Below, piece by piece: positions 7,961 to 15,676 of a stretch of 34,925 bases of DNA. The stretch lies in the NCBI GenBank assembly GCA_030603665.1, contig JAUVXJ010000025.1:1-34925 (forward strand), read 5' to 3'. Under the pieces are notes generated by a model. That model searched no databases. It was given only the letters and a program-made list of their open reading frames with translations, and was not told the DNA's origin. Position numbers and translations under genes: made by a program. The stretch's first letter is position 1, and each line of letters starts with the position of its first letter. This DNA comes from Chloroflexota bacterium. Its GTDB lineage: Bacteria; Chloroflexota; Anaerolineae; UBA7937; B3-Chlor.

Positions 7961-7987
7961 AAAAAGAGTGTACCCTAGAGTACACTC
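7961..7987 (-). terminator. Intrinsic terminator / attenuator in the leader of the PIN-TRAM gene
   Basis: On the minus strand GAGTGTAC-TCTAGG-GTACACTC (arms 7980-7987 and 7966-7973) is a perfect 8-bp hairpin followed directly by TTTTTGCT. It ends ~41 nt upstream of the PIN-TRAM start codon and well downstream of the promoter at 8221-8249, so most transcripts would meet it before the gene. Confidence 0.75.
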
Positions 7988-8214
7988 ATGTCAGAGAACG
8001 ACTCGCTCGCGTTGACCTTGTCGCGCTTCACATCCTTGCATGGATGTGATACAACAAATGAATGAGATGAGTCCGTGCGCCTGCGCTGCCTCGGCGCGCA
8101 GCGAGGTTCTCAGCGCGGATCCCGGTCACGCTCGTCAGGCATCGCTCATGACATGTGCCTGTCTCTCGGTACGAAGGGGCCCTGGCAGGACTTGATACCT
8201 GAGAGACTCCCTTC
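7961..8214 (-). ncRNA. Structured leader RNA or small RNA of unknown family (~250 nt)
   Basis: The stretch is bounded by a strong promoter and an intrinsic terminator and holds a series of local hairpins on the minus strand. H1: 8196-8207 with 8161-8171, 11 bp with one bulged A. H2: 8156-8161 with 8136-8141. H3: 8111-8116 with 8083-8088, continued inside by 8102-8106 with 8089-8093. H4: 8042-8048 with 8029-8035, 7 bp and a 6-nt loop. H5: the terminator. No convincing reading frame starts downstream of the promoter. I do not see hallmarks of T-box, 6S, RNase P or tmRNA. It may be a cis leader attenuating the gltX/cysS unit or a stand-alone sRNA. Confidence 0.55.
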
Positions 8215-8220
8215 AGCCTA

Positions 8221-8249
8221 ATAGTACCAGATTGCCAGTCGTTTGTCAA
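8221..8249 (-). promoter_or_regulatory. Consensus promoter for the leader RNA / PIN-TRAM-gltX-cysS unit
   Basis: On the minus strand TTGACA (8244-8249), a 17-bp spacer and TACTAT (8221-8226). The -35 is perfect and the -10 is close to TATAAT. Predicted start near 8214. Confidence 0.85.
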
Positions 8250-8575
8250 GGTAAGTGTAGCCCCGTTGGGCAGAAACCTGCCCCCGGGCCGGAACTGGGC
8301 GCATTCTCATCGAGAGACAGTGAGGCCCGCCCTCGGCTGAGTGGAATACGATTCGCCGGCCGGAGCGTTGATTTGCCCTTGGGGACGGATCGGCCGCCGC
8401 AACTGGTCGGAGGCTTGCCCTACCGTCGTGGGAGCGAGGTTCGGTCGCCACTCCCCGCTCCTGAGGTCTGGTGCGAATGGTGTGCATCAGGCCGAGGACC
8501 GAAGCACGCTGGGGGGGCCTGCGGAGTGCGCGGGCAGGCGACGAAGGCGCGTCGGTACCATTCCGGATGCAGAAT
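8250..8575. other. Divergent intergenic region, nothing recognised
   Basis: GC-rich sequence between the minus-strand leader promoter and the plus-strand rfbD promoter. One 6-bp hairpin (GCCTGC...GCAGGC, about 8518-8540) was seen. No gene or known RNA was identified. Confidence 0.5.
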
Positions 8576-8584
8576 TGCTATAAT
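8576..8584 (+). promoter_or_regulatory. Extended -10 promoter for rfbD
   Basis: TGCTATAAT gives a perfect TATAAT with an upstream TGn. The -35 position is poor, which an extended -10 can tolerate. The rfbD ATG lies 29 bases downstream, behind GGGAGAG. Confidence 0.7.
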
Positions 8585-8613
8585 GGTGGCGGTCTGTTGC
8601 TGGGAGAGTAACG

Positions 8614-9450
8614 ATGCGAATCGCCATCACCGGAGCAAAGGGACAGCTGGGAAGGAGCCTGACCGAGTCGTTTCAGAGTCACGAGCTACTGCTCATCGAC
8701 CTTCCGGAGCACGATGTTACACAGAGAGACATAATACCGCTCATCTCCGATTTCGGGCCGGAGTTGGTGATCCACGCCGCGGCTATGACTGACGTGGACG
8801 GTTGCGAGAGGGAGCCCGACGTGGCGTATGGCGTCAATGCGCTGGGCACTCGAAATGTGGCCCTGGCCTGTCAGCGGTGCGATGCTCCCATGCTCTACAT
8901 CAGCACCGACTACGTCTTCGATGGTACTAGCGATGAGCCCTACCTGGAGTATGACGAGCCCAACCCCACCAGCGTGTATGCACGGTCCAAGCTGGCTGGC
9001 GAAGAGTTCGTGCGCGACCTGGTGAACAACTTCTACATCGTGCGGACCGCCTGGTTGTATGGCCGCAACGGCAACAACTTCGTGGAGAAGATGATCCAGT
9101 TGGCCGATCGGGGTAGCGAACTCTCTGTGGTGTCAAACGAGTTCGGCTCTCCGACGTATGCTCCTGACCTGGCAGAGGCCATCTTCCGTCTGAGTCAACA
9201 CCCGCTATACGGGATCTACCACCTGATCAACGAGGGGAGTTGCTCCCGATACGAGCTCGCCTGCAAGGTACTGGAATTGGCAGGGAAGAGAGACGTCCAG
9301 CTACGTCCCGGGAAGATCTATGCTCGGGCCGCCAAGGTGCCACGCCGCGCGGTGCTGCGCAACTTCTGTGCTGCAAGGCAACTGGGCATCGTGCTGCGTC
9401 CGTGGGAAGACGCGCTGCGGGCATACTCTGAGGAGAGGAATGGTGCGTGA
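8614..9450 (+). CDS. rfbD: dTDP-4-dehydrorhamnose reductase
   Basis: This 278-residue NAD(P)H-dependent extended SDR makes the last step of dTDP-L-rhamnose synthesis. It shows the nucleotide-binding GAKGQLG (7-13), HAAAMTDVDGCE, STDYVFDG (97-104), the catalytic YARSK (Y122, K126) and RTAWLYGRNGNNFV, all typical of RfbD/RmlD. ATG 8614 follows GGGAGAG by five bases. No rfbA, rfbB or rfbC is in the window, so the other three steps must be encoded elsewhere. It heads a plus-strand operon with two glycosyltransferases, which suits rhamnose use in a cell-surface glycan. Confidence 0.92.
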   Translation: MRIAITGAKGQLGRSLTESFQSHELLLIDLPEHDVTQRDIIPLISDFGPELVIHAAAMTDVDGCEREPDVAYGVNALGTRNVALACQRCDAPMLYISTDYVFDGTSDEPYLEYDEPNPTSVYARSKLAGEEFVRDLVNNFYIVRTAWLYGRNGNNFVEKMIQLADRGSELSVVSNEFGSPTYAPDLAEAIFRLSQHPLYGIYHLINEGSCSRYELACKVLELAGKRDVQLRPGKIYARAAKVPRRAVLRNFCAARQLGIVLRPWEDALRAYSEERNGA

Positions 9451-10147
9451 CAGTGTTGACATGCCGATCTTCGAGCGGTTCCCCGAATACATCCGGGCCA
9501 TTGTCGTCGCCGAGAGGATCAACAACCAGGGCGTGCAGCCAGAGGTGGAGGACTTGTTGCGTGAGGCGGAGGCCCGCTGCGAAGCCCTCTTCGCCCAAGA
9601 GGGCCTGACCGGTCACCCCCGTATCGCCGGTTGGCGGGAGGCGTACAGAACACTGAACATGAGGCCTGGCAAGAACTACTCCTCGGTGGAGGCGCTTGCC
9701 CGACGGGCGAGAGGTGGCTCTCCGGTACCGTACGTCAATACCCTGGTGGCGTTGATGAACGGCTTTTCGCTCCAGCACCTGGTGCCGTGTGGAGGGGACG
9801 ATCTGGACGCAGTCGAAAACGATCTCGTGTTGCGCCTGGCCGAGGGAGACGAGAAGTTCGTGCCTTTGGGGAGCAAGCGAGTCGAGCATCCGGAACCTGG
9901 CGAGGCTGTATACGTGGATGCAGACCAGGTGCTGTGTCGCCGGTGGAACTGGCGGCAGGGCGACCGGACCAAGGTCACCCCATCCAGCCGCAACGTGCTG
10001 ATAAACATCGATTGTCTGCCGCCTGTGGGAATGGCGGAGGCGGAAGCACTCGTCGTTGAACTGGTTGAGCTCGTGAATCGCTCGAGCAGCTGTTCGGTCC
10101 GGCATTACCTGATCACCGCCAGCGAGCCGATTGCGGAACTGGGCTAG
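9440..10147 (+). CDS. B3/4 domain protein (PheT B3/B4-like)
   Basis: This ~235-residue protein matches the stand-alone B3/4 domain related to the editing region of phenylalanyl-tRNA synthetase beta. Visible family signatures are GWREAYR, the SSVEALARR stretch, PYVNTLVALMNGFSL, the DLDAVENDLVLRLA stretch, PGEAVYVDADQVLCRRW and NWRQGDRTKV. Stand-alone copies are suspected to act on mischarged tRNA or amino acids, but this is not established. The start is ATG 9440 (or GTG 9443) just after AGGAG at 9431. It overlaps the end of rfbD by 11 bases and ends one base before the next gene. Its place in a glycan operon is unexplained. Confidence 0.75.
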   Translation: MVRDSVDMPIFERFPEYIRAIVVAERINNQGVQPEVEDLLREAEARCEALFAQEGLTGHPRIAGWREAYRTLNMRPGKNYSSVEALARRARGGSPVPYVNTLVALMNGFSLQHLVPCGGDDLDAVENDLVLRLAEGDEKFVPLGSKRVEHPEPGEAVYVDADQVLCRRWNWRQGDRTKVTPSSRNVLINIDCLPPVGMAEAEALVVELVELVNRSSSCSVRHYLITASEPIAELG

Positions 10148-10148
10148 A

Positions 10149-11114
10149 ATGAAACGGCCCCTCATCTCTGTGGTCATCCCCAACTGGAATGGGGTCCGTC
10201 ACCTGCCCACTTGCCTGGAGTCCCTTCGAAACCAGACCTATCCCCGTGTCGAGGTTATCGTAGCGGACAACAACTCCCATGACGGTTCACTCGAACTGCT
10301 TGCGAGGCAGTATCCTGAAGTGAGGGTCATAGCCCTCGCTGAGAATCGAGGCTACGCAGGAGGGGTGAACGCCGGCATAGACGCAGCCGAGGGCGAGATC
10401 CTCGCCGTCCTGAACAATGACACCAAGGTGGATCCCAGGTGGTTGGAGGAGCTGTGGGCGGGCTTGGAGAGACACCCCGAAGCTGGTTCGGTTACCTCCA
10501 AGATCCTTCTTTTCGACGAACGCAAGATTTTCAATTCGGCGGGCGATCTGTACGGCACAGACGGTATTCCGGTGAACCGGGGTGTGTGGGAGGAGGACCA
10601 GGGCCAGTTCGATGAGGAAGAGGAGGTATTCAGCCCTTGCGGAGGGGCCTGCGCCATCCGCCGATCCATGCTGGATGACCTGGCGTCGAGAGGACAGGAG
10701 CAGCCCTTCGATGAGGATTTCTTTGCGTATTGCGAAGACGTCGATCTGGGTTGGCGGGCGCAGTTGGCGGGCTACAGGTGCCTGTACGTGCCCACGGCTG
10801 TAGTCTATCATCGTCTGAGCGCAACGGGTGGCGGCAAGATCGCCAGCTTCTACACGGGTCGCAACTTCATCTACGTCTTGGCCAAGAACTATCCGGCGTC
10901 GCTCTTCAAGAAGCACTGGCGGCGCATTATCCTTGCCCAACTCAGCATCAGCTGGGAGGCGCTGCGGGCATGGCGCGGAGAAGCCGCCAGAGCTCGCTTA
11001 CGCGGGCAACTGAGCGCGCTTCGGAACCTGCGGCGGATGCTGGGCAAGCGGCGGGCCATTCAGGACAACCGCGCGGTGAGCGAGCAGTACGTAGAGTCGG
11101 TCCTTCTCAGCTAG
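10149..11114 (+). CDS. Family 2 glycosyltransferase, rhamnosyltransferase (WbbL)-like
   Basis: This ~321-residue GT-A enzyme has ISVVIPNWNG at the start, the nucleotide-sugar motif ADNNSHDGS, NRGYAGGVNAGI, the DxD-type LNNDTKVDP, and EDVDLGWR near the catalytic base position. A C-terminal basic helical stretch (residues 245-310) may sit on the membrane. The pattern is that of WbbL/RfbF-like enzymes that move rhamnose from dTDP-rhamnose. This agrees with rfbD at the head of the operon, but the acceptor is unknown. ATG 10149 comes one base after the preceding stop. An in-frame TTG at 10131 would add six residues and is less likely. Confidence 0.85.
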   Translation: MKRPLISVVIPNWNGVRHLPTCLESLRNQTYPRVEVIVADNNSHDGSLELLARQYPEVRVIALAENRGYAGGVNAGIDAAEGEILAVLNNDTKVDPRWLEELWAGLERHPEAGSVTSKILLFDERKIFNSAGDLYGTDGIPVNRGVWEEDQGQFDEEEEVFSPCGGACAIRRSMLDDLASRGQEQPFDEDFFAYCEDVDLGWRAQLAGYRCLYVPTAVVYHRLSATGGGKIASFYTGRNFIYVLAKNYPASLFKKHWRRIILAQLSISWEALRAWRGEAARARLRGQLSALRNLRRMLGKRRAIQDNRAVSEQYVESVLLS

Positions 11115-11128
11115 GAGAGGCTGTGGAG

Positions 11129-11857
11129 ATGGAGCATCCCTTACTGTCCATTGTAGTCCCTGCATACAACGAAGAGCGCAGGTTGCGAGAGACTCTGCCG
11201 CGGATTGTGGACTTCGTGCGGGCTCAGGACTACGCGACAGAGGTGATCGTGGTGGACGACGGAAGTTCGGACGGCACGGCCAGCGTGGTGGAGGGGATCG
11301 CTGCCGATACCCCACTTGTGCGGCTGATCAAGAACGAGCATCGCGGCAAGGGTTTCGCAGTGAAGACGGGCGCGCTGGCCGCGTCAGGTGACTACGTATT
11401 CCTTTGCGATGCTGATCTATCGATGCCTATCGAGGATGTGGCCAAGTTCCTCCCCCCGGCCCTGGAGGGTTATGACGTGGCCATAGGCTCCCGTGAGATC
11501 GAGGGTGCCAGGAGGTATGACGAACCAGGGCTCCGCCACCTCATGGGGCGGGTCTTCAATACCCTGGTCCGGCTGCTGGCGGTGAGGGGCTTCCAGGATA
11601 CCCAGGCGGGCTTCAAATGCTTCGCCCGCGGGGCCGCCCGCGAGATGTTCTCTTACCAGACCATGGATGGGTTCGGCTTCGATGTAGAGATCCTGTTCAT
11701 CGCCCAGAGGCGAGGTTATCGCATCGTAGAGGTCCCCATCAACTGGTACTACGTGAGCAATAGCCGTGTGAGCCCCGTAGGCGATTCGGTGCGCATGTTT
11801 CGTGAGATCCTCCAGGTGCGCATGAACGATTGGCGTGGCCGGTATGATGAAGTCTGA
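11129..11857 (+). CDS. Family 2 glycosyltransferase, dolichyl/polyprenyl-phosphate glucosyltransferase (Alg5)-like
   Basis: This ~242-residue GT-A protein has LSIVVPAYNEERRL, VIVVDDGSSDGT, HRGKGFAVKTGALAA, the DxD CDADLSMP, AIGSREIEGA, DTQAGFKCF and WYYVSNSRV. These are characteristic of the Alg5/DPG-synthase branch, which loads glucose onto a lipid phosphate. No membrane helix is obvious in the visible sequence. The start is ATG 11129. GTG 11123 has better spacing from AGGAG (11113-11117) and would add two residues. It follows the rhamnosyltransferase-like gene by 14 bases and is the last gene of the glycan operon. Confidence 0.85.
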   Translation: MEHPLLSIVVPAYNEERRLRETLPRIVDFVRAQDYATEVIVVDDGSSDGTASVVEGIAADTPLVRLIKNEHRGKGFAVKTGALAASGDYVFLCDADLSMPIEDVAKFLPPALEGYDVAIGSREIEGARRYDEPGLRHLMGRVFNTLVRLLAVRGFQDTQAGFKCFARGAAREMFSYQTMDGFGFDVEILFIAQRRGYRIVEVPINWYYVSNSRVSPVGDSVRMFREILQVRMNDWRGRYDEV

Positions 11858-11977
11858 ATGATATCTCACCACACTGCGTGGTCAATACGGTGCCTGCGGC
11901 ACAGTTGACGCGTGCAGGAGCGTGCGCATCGACGGAGTGCTTGACAAATCGAATAGGAAGGTTTGGTGGGTCAACAA

Positions 11978-12796
11978 ATGAAACTCAAAGATAAGGTCAT
12001 CGTTGTAACCGGCTCAACGCGCGGGATTGGGCGGGCGATAGCTGAAGCGTGCGCCAGGGAAGGCGGACGAGTTGTGATCTGCTCGCGCGACGCCAAAGCG
12101 GTCGAGAAGGCAACCGAGGAGCTGACGCAACAGGGCTTCGAAATATCCGGGCTGAAGTGCGATGTGTCTGTTCCCGACGACGTGGAGAAGCTGCTCCAGC
12201 ATGCCATCGAAACCTGGGGAAGGGTGGACGTGTGGGTCAACAATGCCGGGTTGTCGGGAGGCTATCGCCCACTCGACGAGATGAGTGCAGAGGAGATCGC
12301 GGAGATAGTTGACGTCAATCTCACGGGCACTCTCAGAGCCTGCCGCATCGTCATCCCCCACTTCGTCCAACAGGGGGGAGGTGTCTTGATCAACATCAGT
12401 GGCAAAGGCGGACGAGGGGATCCCTCGCCCTTCATGACTGTCTATGGGGCCACGAAAGCGGCTATCACCGGTCTGACGAAGAGCCTGGCCCAGGAGAACA
12501 AGGAGTATCCGATCTCCATCCATTCGGTCTTGCCCGGTATGGTGGAAACCGACCTGATGAGAGATGTCAAGACCAGCCCGAGGGTCGCAGACGTCGCCGA
12601 GGGTCTGCCCTACGTATTGAAGGCGATGGGTGTCCCGCTGGATGAGGTGGGGCGCTTCGTAGCCGGGATCGCCGCTCAGGAGCCCGGGAAGGTGACGGGC
12701 AAGAGCTACTCCTTGCTGAAGGGTCCACGGCTCATGCGGGGCATTGCGCTTCTCATGTGGTACAGGCTGACTGGGAAGATTACGGGCAATGGATGA
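11978..12796 (+). CDS. Short-chain dehydrogenase/reductase
   Basis: This 272-residue classical SDR has TGSTRGIG (11-18, cofactor loop), CDVS at 61-64, NNAG (88-91), INISG with a candidate Ser at 141, and the catalytic YGATK (Y156, K160), then PGMVETDL. Arg at the end of strand 2 (CSRD) suggests NADP(H). The substrate is unknown. A proline/basic C-terminal tail (about 240-272, GPRLMRGIALLMWYRL) is unusual and might touch the membrane. ATG 11978 follows GGTGGG by seven bases. GTG 11966, behind AGGAAGG, is an alternative that adds four residues. A 120-nt gap separates it from the glycosyltransferases. Confidence 0.85.
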   Translation: MKLKDKVIVVTGSTRGIGRAIAEACAREGGRVVICSRDAKAVEKATEELTQQGFEISGLKCDVSVPDDVEKLLQHAIETWGRVDVWVNNAGLSGGYRPLDEMSAEEIAEIVDVNLTGTLRACRIVIPHFVQQGGGVLINISGKGGRGDPSPFMTVYGATKAAITGLTKSLAQENKEYPISIHSVLPGMVETDLMRDVKTSPRVADVAEGLPYVLKAMGVPLDEVGRFVAGIAAQEPGKVTGKSYSLLKGPRLMRGIALLMWYRLTGKITGNG

Positions 12797-12829
12797 CGGT
12801 GCTGGCCCAGGCGGCGGCGGAGGTGTGGC

Positions 12830-13276
12830 GTGGAGTACGAAGACATACTGGGTGATCTCGCGCCCTGTGGCCTGAGCTGCCGCAAATGCTTCGCCAACTC
12901 CCAGGGTGACATAGCCATGCTCAGCGCTCAGTTGCGGGAGCGACTGGGTTCATTTGACGTCTACGCGGAGGGGTTTTCAGCTTTCCTTCCGGCCTTCAAG
13001 GACTATCCCCCTTTCAAGGAGTTGCTGGCCTACCTTGCCCAGGGACACTGCGACGGGTGTCGTGGAGGCACCTGTCTGTATCCCAACTGTGGGGTCACTA
13101 TCTGCTATCAGGACAAGGGTGTGGACTTCTGCTTTCAATGCGACGAGTTCCCATGTGACAGGACCAACTTCGACCCACACCTGGAAGCCAGGTGGCGTCA
13201 GATGAACGAGCGAATGGGTGAGGTCGGCGTTGAAGCCTACTATGACGAGAGCAAGAATCTGCCTCGATATCGGTGA
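12830..13276 (+). CDS. DUF3795-type cysteine-rich protein
   Basis: This 148-residue protein of unknown function has many cysteines, arranged as in DUF3795 proteins: LAPCGLSCRKCF near the N-terminus, then GHCDGCRGGTCLYPNCGVTICY and FCFQCDEFPCDR. About 13 Cys in 148 residues suggests one or more zinc or Fe-S sites. The start is GTG 12830, with GGAGG six bases upstream. It lies 33 nt after the SDR gene on the same strand. Confidence 0.75.
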   Translation: MEYEDILGDLAPCGLSCRKCFANSQGDIAMLSAQLRERLGSFDVYAEGFSAFLPAFKDYPPFKELLAYLAQGHCDGCRGGTCLYPNCGVTICYQDKGVDFCFQCDEFPCDRTNFDPHLEARWRQMNERMGEVGVEAYYDESKNLPRYR

Positions 13277-13363
13277 CCGCTGCCTGTCTGTTAGGACGCC
13301 GAGAGGCGGGCGAATGCCGATTGTGCGGGGTATTCCCGGCGCAGCGTCAATGGATGGCGCTTG

Positions 13364-13597
13364 ATGAACTCCAAGCAACGTCCTCCCACCGACTACCGCG
13401 GTATGCGGAAGCGCCATGAACGATGGCTGCTGGTCGTCGTCATCGTCGTCTTGGTGGTGGTCGGGGGTGGCCTGATAGGATTGATCTTCGGTTGGAGCCA
13501 GGTGCTCTCGGCTTTACCCTGCTTGCTGGGCGGGGCTGGCGTTATAGGGGGATTGTACCTGTTGTGGACCGTGCTCGAGCGGTGGGCTGAGAGCTGA
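13364..13597 (+). CDS. Small two-helix membrane protein, unknown function
   Basis: This 77-residue protein has a basic N-terminal tail (residues 1-20, rich in Arg/Lys) followed by two hydrophobic segments (about 22-44 and 48-70) and a short acidic end. I recognise no family. ATG 13364 is preceded by GGATGG. It sits between the DUF3795 gene and the toroid-fold gene on the same strand, 37 nt before the latter, so co-transcription is likely. Confidence 0.55.
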   Translation: MNSKQRPPTDYRGMRKRHERWLLVVVIVVLVVVGGGLIGLIFGWSQVLSALPCLLGGAGVIGGLYLLWTVLERWAES

Positions 13598-13634
13598 GGA
13601 CCCCTGGATTAGACAGAGTAGGGGTTGAGATACG

Positions 13635-14618
13635 GTGGTGACAGGACTGCCTCAACTCAGAGTTGATCCTCTGCCAACCCTGCAGGCCTCAAGCAACGAG
13701 GCTCTTCAGTATTTCCTACGCCGCGACCTGCTGGGCGAAGAGGTAGGCTCCATGGAGGCGCTCTGGGAGCTTCCTCAGGTAGTCAAGATCCTGCGCAAGC
13801 AGCAAGCTGATGGCTCATGGAAGTACCCCGGGGGCAAGCCCAAAATCCGTTCCCAAAAGAACTACGACCAGCTCCAGACCTACAAGGTACTCATGGACCT
13901 GGTGGAGAAGTATGGCCTGACCAGGGACCATCCGGCCATCGAGAGGGCCGCGGCTTTCCTCTTCAGTTTCCAGACGGAAGAGGGCGACTTCCGGGGCATG
14001 TACTGGAACCAGTACTCGCCCAACTACACGGCCGGTATGACGGAACTGCTTGTCAAGGCTGGGTACGGAGATGATACTCACGTGGAGAAGGTGTTCTCAT
14101 GGTTGCTTTCCTTGAGGCAGGATGACGGGGGATGGGCGGTTCCCATGCGCACCGGAGTCCCCGAGGGCACCTCTACCGTCAAAGAGGCCTTCTGGGCGGA
14201 GGAAACCATCCAGCCCGACAGATCTAAGCCTTTCTCCCATTGGTGCACTGGGATCGTGCTGCGGGCGTTCGCCGCTCACGACGACTACCGTCAGGCGGCA
14301 GAAGCCCGGGCCGCAGGGGAACTCCTCAAATCCCGGTTCTTCAAGTCAGATCCGTATCCAGATCGCAAGGCGGCCTACTTCTGGGAGAAGATCAGGTATC
14401 CCTTCTGGTGGACGGATATCCTTTCGGCGCTCGATTCCCTTTGGTGGCTGGGGTTTTCAGGGGAGGATCCAGACATCAAGAGGGGGCTGGACTGGCTGAT
14501 GGACAACCAGGAAGACTCCGGCCTGTGGAAGGCGCGCTACCTCAGCGGGGGCGACAAAGACATCCACCTCTGGACCACTGTACACGTCTGCCGCGTGTTG
14601 AGGCGTTACCGGGACTGA
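13635..14618 (+). CDS. Alpha/alpha-toroid repeat protein (prenyltransferase / squalene-cyclase-like)
   Basis: This 327-residue protein has QW-like repeats typical of the terpenoid-cyclase/protein-prenyltransferase fold: KQQADGSW (55-62), FQTEEGDF (112-119), LRQDDGGW (160-167) and NQEDSGLW (291-298). It lacks an evident DxDD or full cyclase active site, and it is half the size of squalene-hopene cyclases, so enzymatic activity is unproven. Soluble toroid proteins of this size are often annotated only as prenyltransferase-like. The start is GTG 13635 and the ribosome-binding site is weak. Confidence 0.7.
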   Translation: MVTGLPQLRVDPLPTLQASSNEALQYFLRRDLLGEEVGSMEALWELPQVVKILRKQQADGSWKYPGGKPKIRSQKNYDQLQTYKVLMDLVEKYGLTRDHPAIERAAAFLFSFQTEEGDFRGMYWNQYSPNYTAGMTELLVKAGYGDDTHVEKVFSWLLSLRQDDGGWAVPMRTGVPEGTSTVKEAFWAEETIQPDRSKPFSHWCTGIVLRAFAAHDDYRQAAEARAAGELLKSRFFKSDPYPDRKAAYFWEKIRYPFWWTDILSALDSLWWLGFSGEDPDIKRGLDWLMDNQEDSGLWKARYLSGGDKDIHLWTTVHVCRVLRRYRD

Positions 14619-14688
14619 GCCTGGATGTCAGTGGCGCGTTCCGGGATAATCAGGGGAATAGGCACATAACGTGGCGAATGGCCGAAAA

Positions 14689-14704
14689 GCACGGCCTGCC
14701 GTGC
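14689..14704. repeat. Short GC-rich inverted repeat
   Basis: GCACGGC-CT-GCCGTGC is a perfect 7-bp inverted repeat in the gap between the toroid and methyltransferase genes. It shares 15 of 16 bases with the core of the large palindrome at 18703-18738. Confidence 0.6.
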
Positions 14705-14776
14705 CGTACGGCGTCAACAGGCGGTAAGATGTCCGCACAGTCAGTAGTCAGTCCGAGGTAGCGGGGAGGCTTGTTC

Positions 14777-15547
14777 ATGGACCTGTGGAGGTTCTTTGAT
14801 ATAACCCATCGGGAGCACGTTGTCTGGAACCCGATAAGCATTGAAAAGCTCGAGGAGCTCATCGCGCTATTGCGACTGAGACCAGGGGCGCGGGTGCTTG
14901 ACATCGCTTCTGGTAAGGGCGAGTTCCTCGTCCGGCTGGCCGAGCGGTACGGGATTGAAGGAGTGGGGGTGGATCTCTCGCCCTACTGTGTCGCCGATGC
15001 CCAGCGGAAGCACCAGCAACGGGTGCCCGAGGCGCACCTGCGTTTTCTGGAGATGGAGGGGGCAGACTATGCGCCGGATGAACTGGAGAGCTTCGATGTC
15101 GTGGCCTGCATCGGGGCGAGCTGGATCTATGGCGGGCATAAGGGGACGCTAAGCGCGTTGGCAAGCATGGCGGCAGGGGAGAGTTGGATCGTCGTGGGTG
15201 AGCCCTACTGGCGGCAGCCGCCGGCGGAGGAGTACCTGGCAGCAATCGGAGAGCAGCGCAGCACCTACGGGACCCACAAGGAGAATGTGGAGGTCGGGCA
15301 AGCGCAAGGTCTGGAGCTAGCATACACGCTGGTGAGCAGTCCGGACGACTGGGATGGGTATGAGGGGCTGCAGTGGTGTGCGGCGGAGCGGTGGGCGCGT
15401 GCGCACCCGGAGGACCCGGATGTAGAGGCGGTGCTGGAGCGGGTGCGCAGAAACAAGATGGCGTATCTGACGTGGGGGCGTGAGACGTTGGGGTGGGCGA
15501 TCTACGTCTTCATGAAGGGGGCGTACGGCCTGAAGCCTGGGTGTTGA
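14777..15547 (+). CDS. Class I SAM-dependent methyltransferase
   Basis: This 256-residue protein has motif I VLDIASGKGEFL followed by GVGVDLSPYCV, then FDVVACIGASW in the motif IV region. The N-terminal MDLWRFFDITHREHVVWNP matches small-molecule methyltransferases of the UbiE/MenG-like broad family. No specific substrate is apparent. ATG 14777 is seven bases after GGGGAGG (14763-14769). The stop codon is directly followed by a relic of the HAD-like gene on the opposite strand. Confidence 0.82.
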   Translation: MDLWRFFDITHREHVVWNPISIEKLEELIALLRLRPGARVLDIASGKGEFLVRLAERYGIEGVGVDLSPYCVADAQRKHQQRVPEAHLRFLEMEGADYAPDELESFDVVACIGASWIYGGHKGTLSALASMAAGESWIVVGEPYWRQPPAEEYLAAIGEQRSTYGTHKENVEVGQAQGLELAYTLVSSPDDWDGYEGLQWCAAERWARAHPEDPDVEAVLERVRRNKMAYLTWGRETLGWAIYVFMKGAYGLKPGC

Positions 15548-15548
15548 G

Positions 15549-15640
15549 ACCTCCCCAACGGCCAGCGGCGCCAGACGGTGGAGCGGCTTCTTGCCCTCCT
15601 GGGCCTGCTCCGGGCTGGGCACTGAGGCCTCGTCGGGCCT
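15549..15640 (-). pseudogene. Relic: duplicate of the 3' end of the HAD-like gene at 17566
   Basis: On the minus strand this ~90 bp translates to PDEASVPSPEQAQEGKK followed by PLHRLAPLAVGEV. That is nearly the C-terminus of the HAD-like protein encoded at 17566-18696 (PDEASVPSPEQAEAGKK, PLHRLETLAVGEV). No start and no stop at the equivalent position exist, and the frame runs on antisense to the methyltransferase. It is a truncated copy left by duplication or rearrangement. Confidence 0.75.
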
Positions 15641-15676
15641 TGGGTGCCCGCCCACTGCGGAGCCACAGGAAAGGTG

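Noticed and set aside
8028..8249. 73-codon minus-strand frame in the structured leader
   Set aside because: Its start lies upstream of the predicted transcription start and overlaps the promoter. It has no recognisable features.
9227..10183. 318-codon minus-strand frame antisense to rfbD and the B3/4 gene
   Set aside because: Both plus-strand genes carry clear family motifs. The antisense frame is a by-product of GC-rich codon use.
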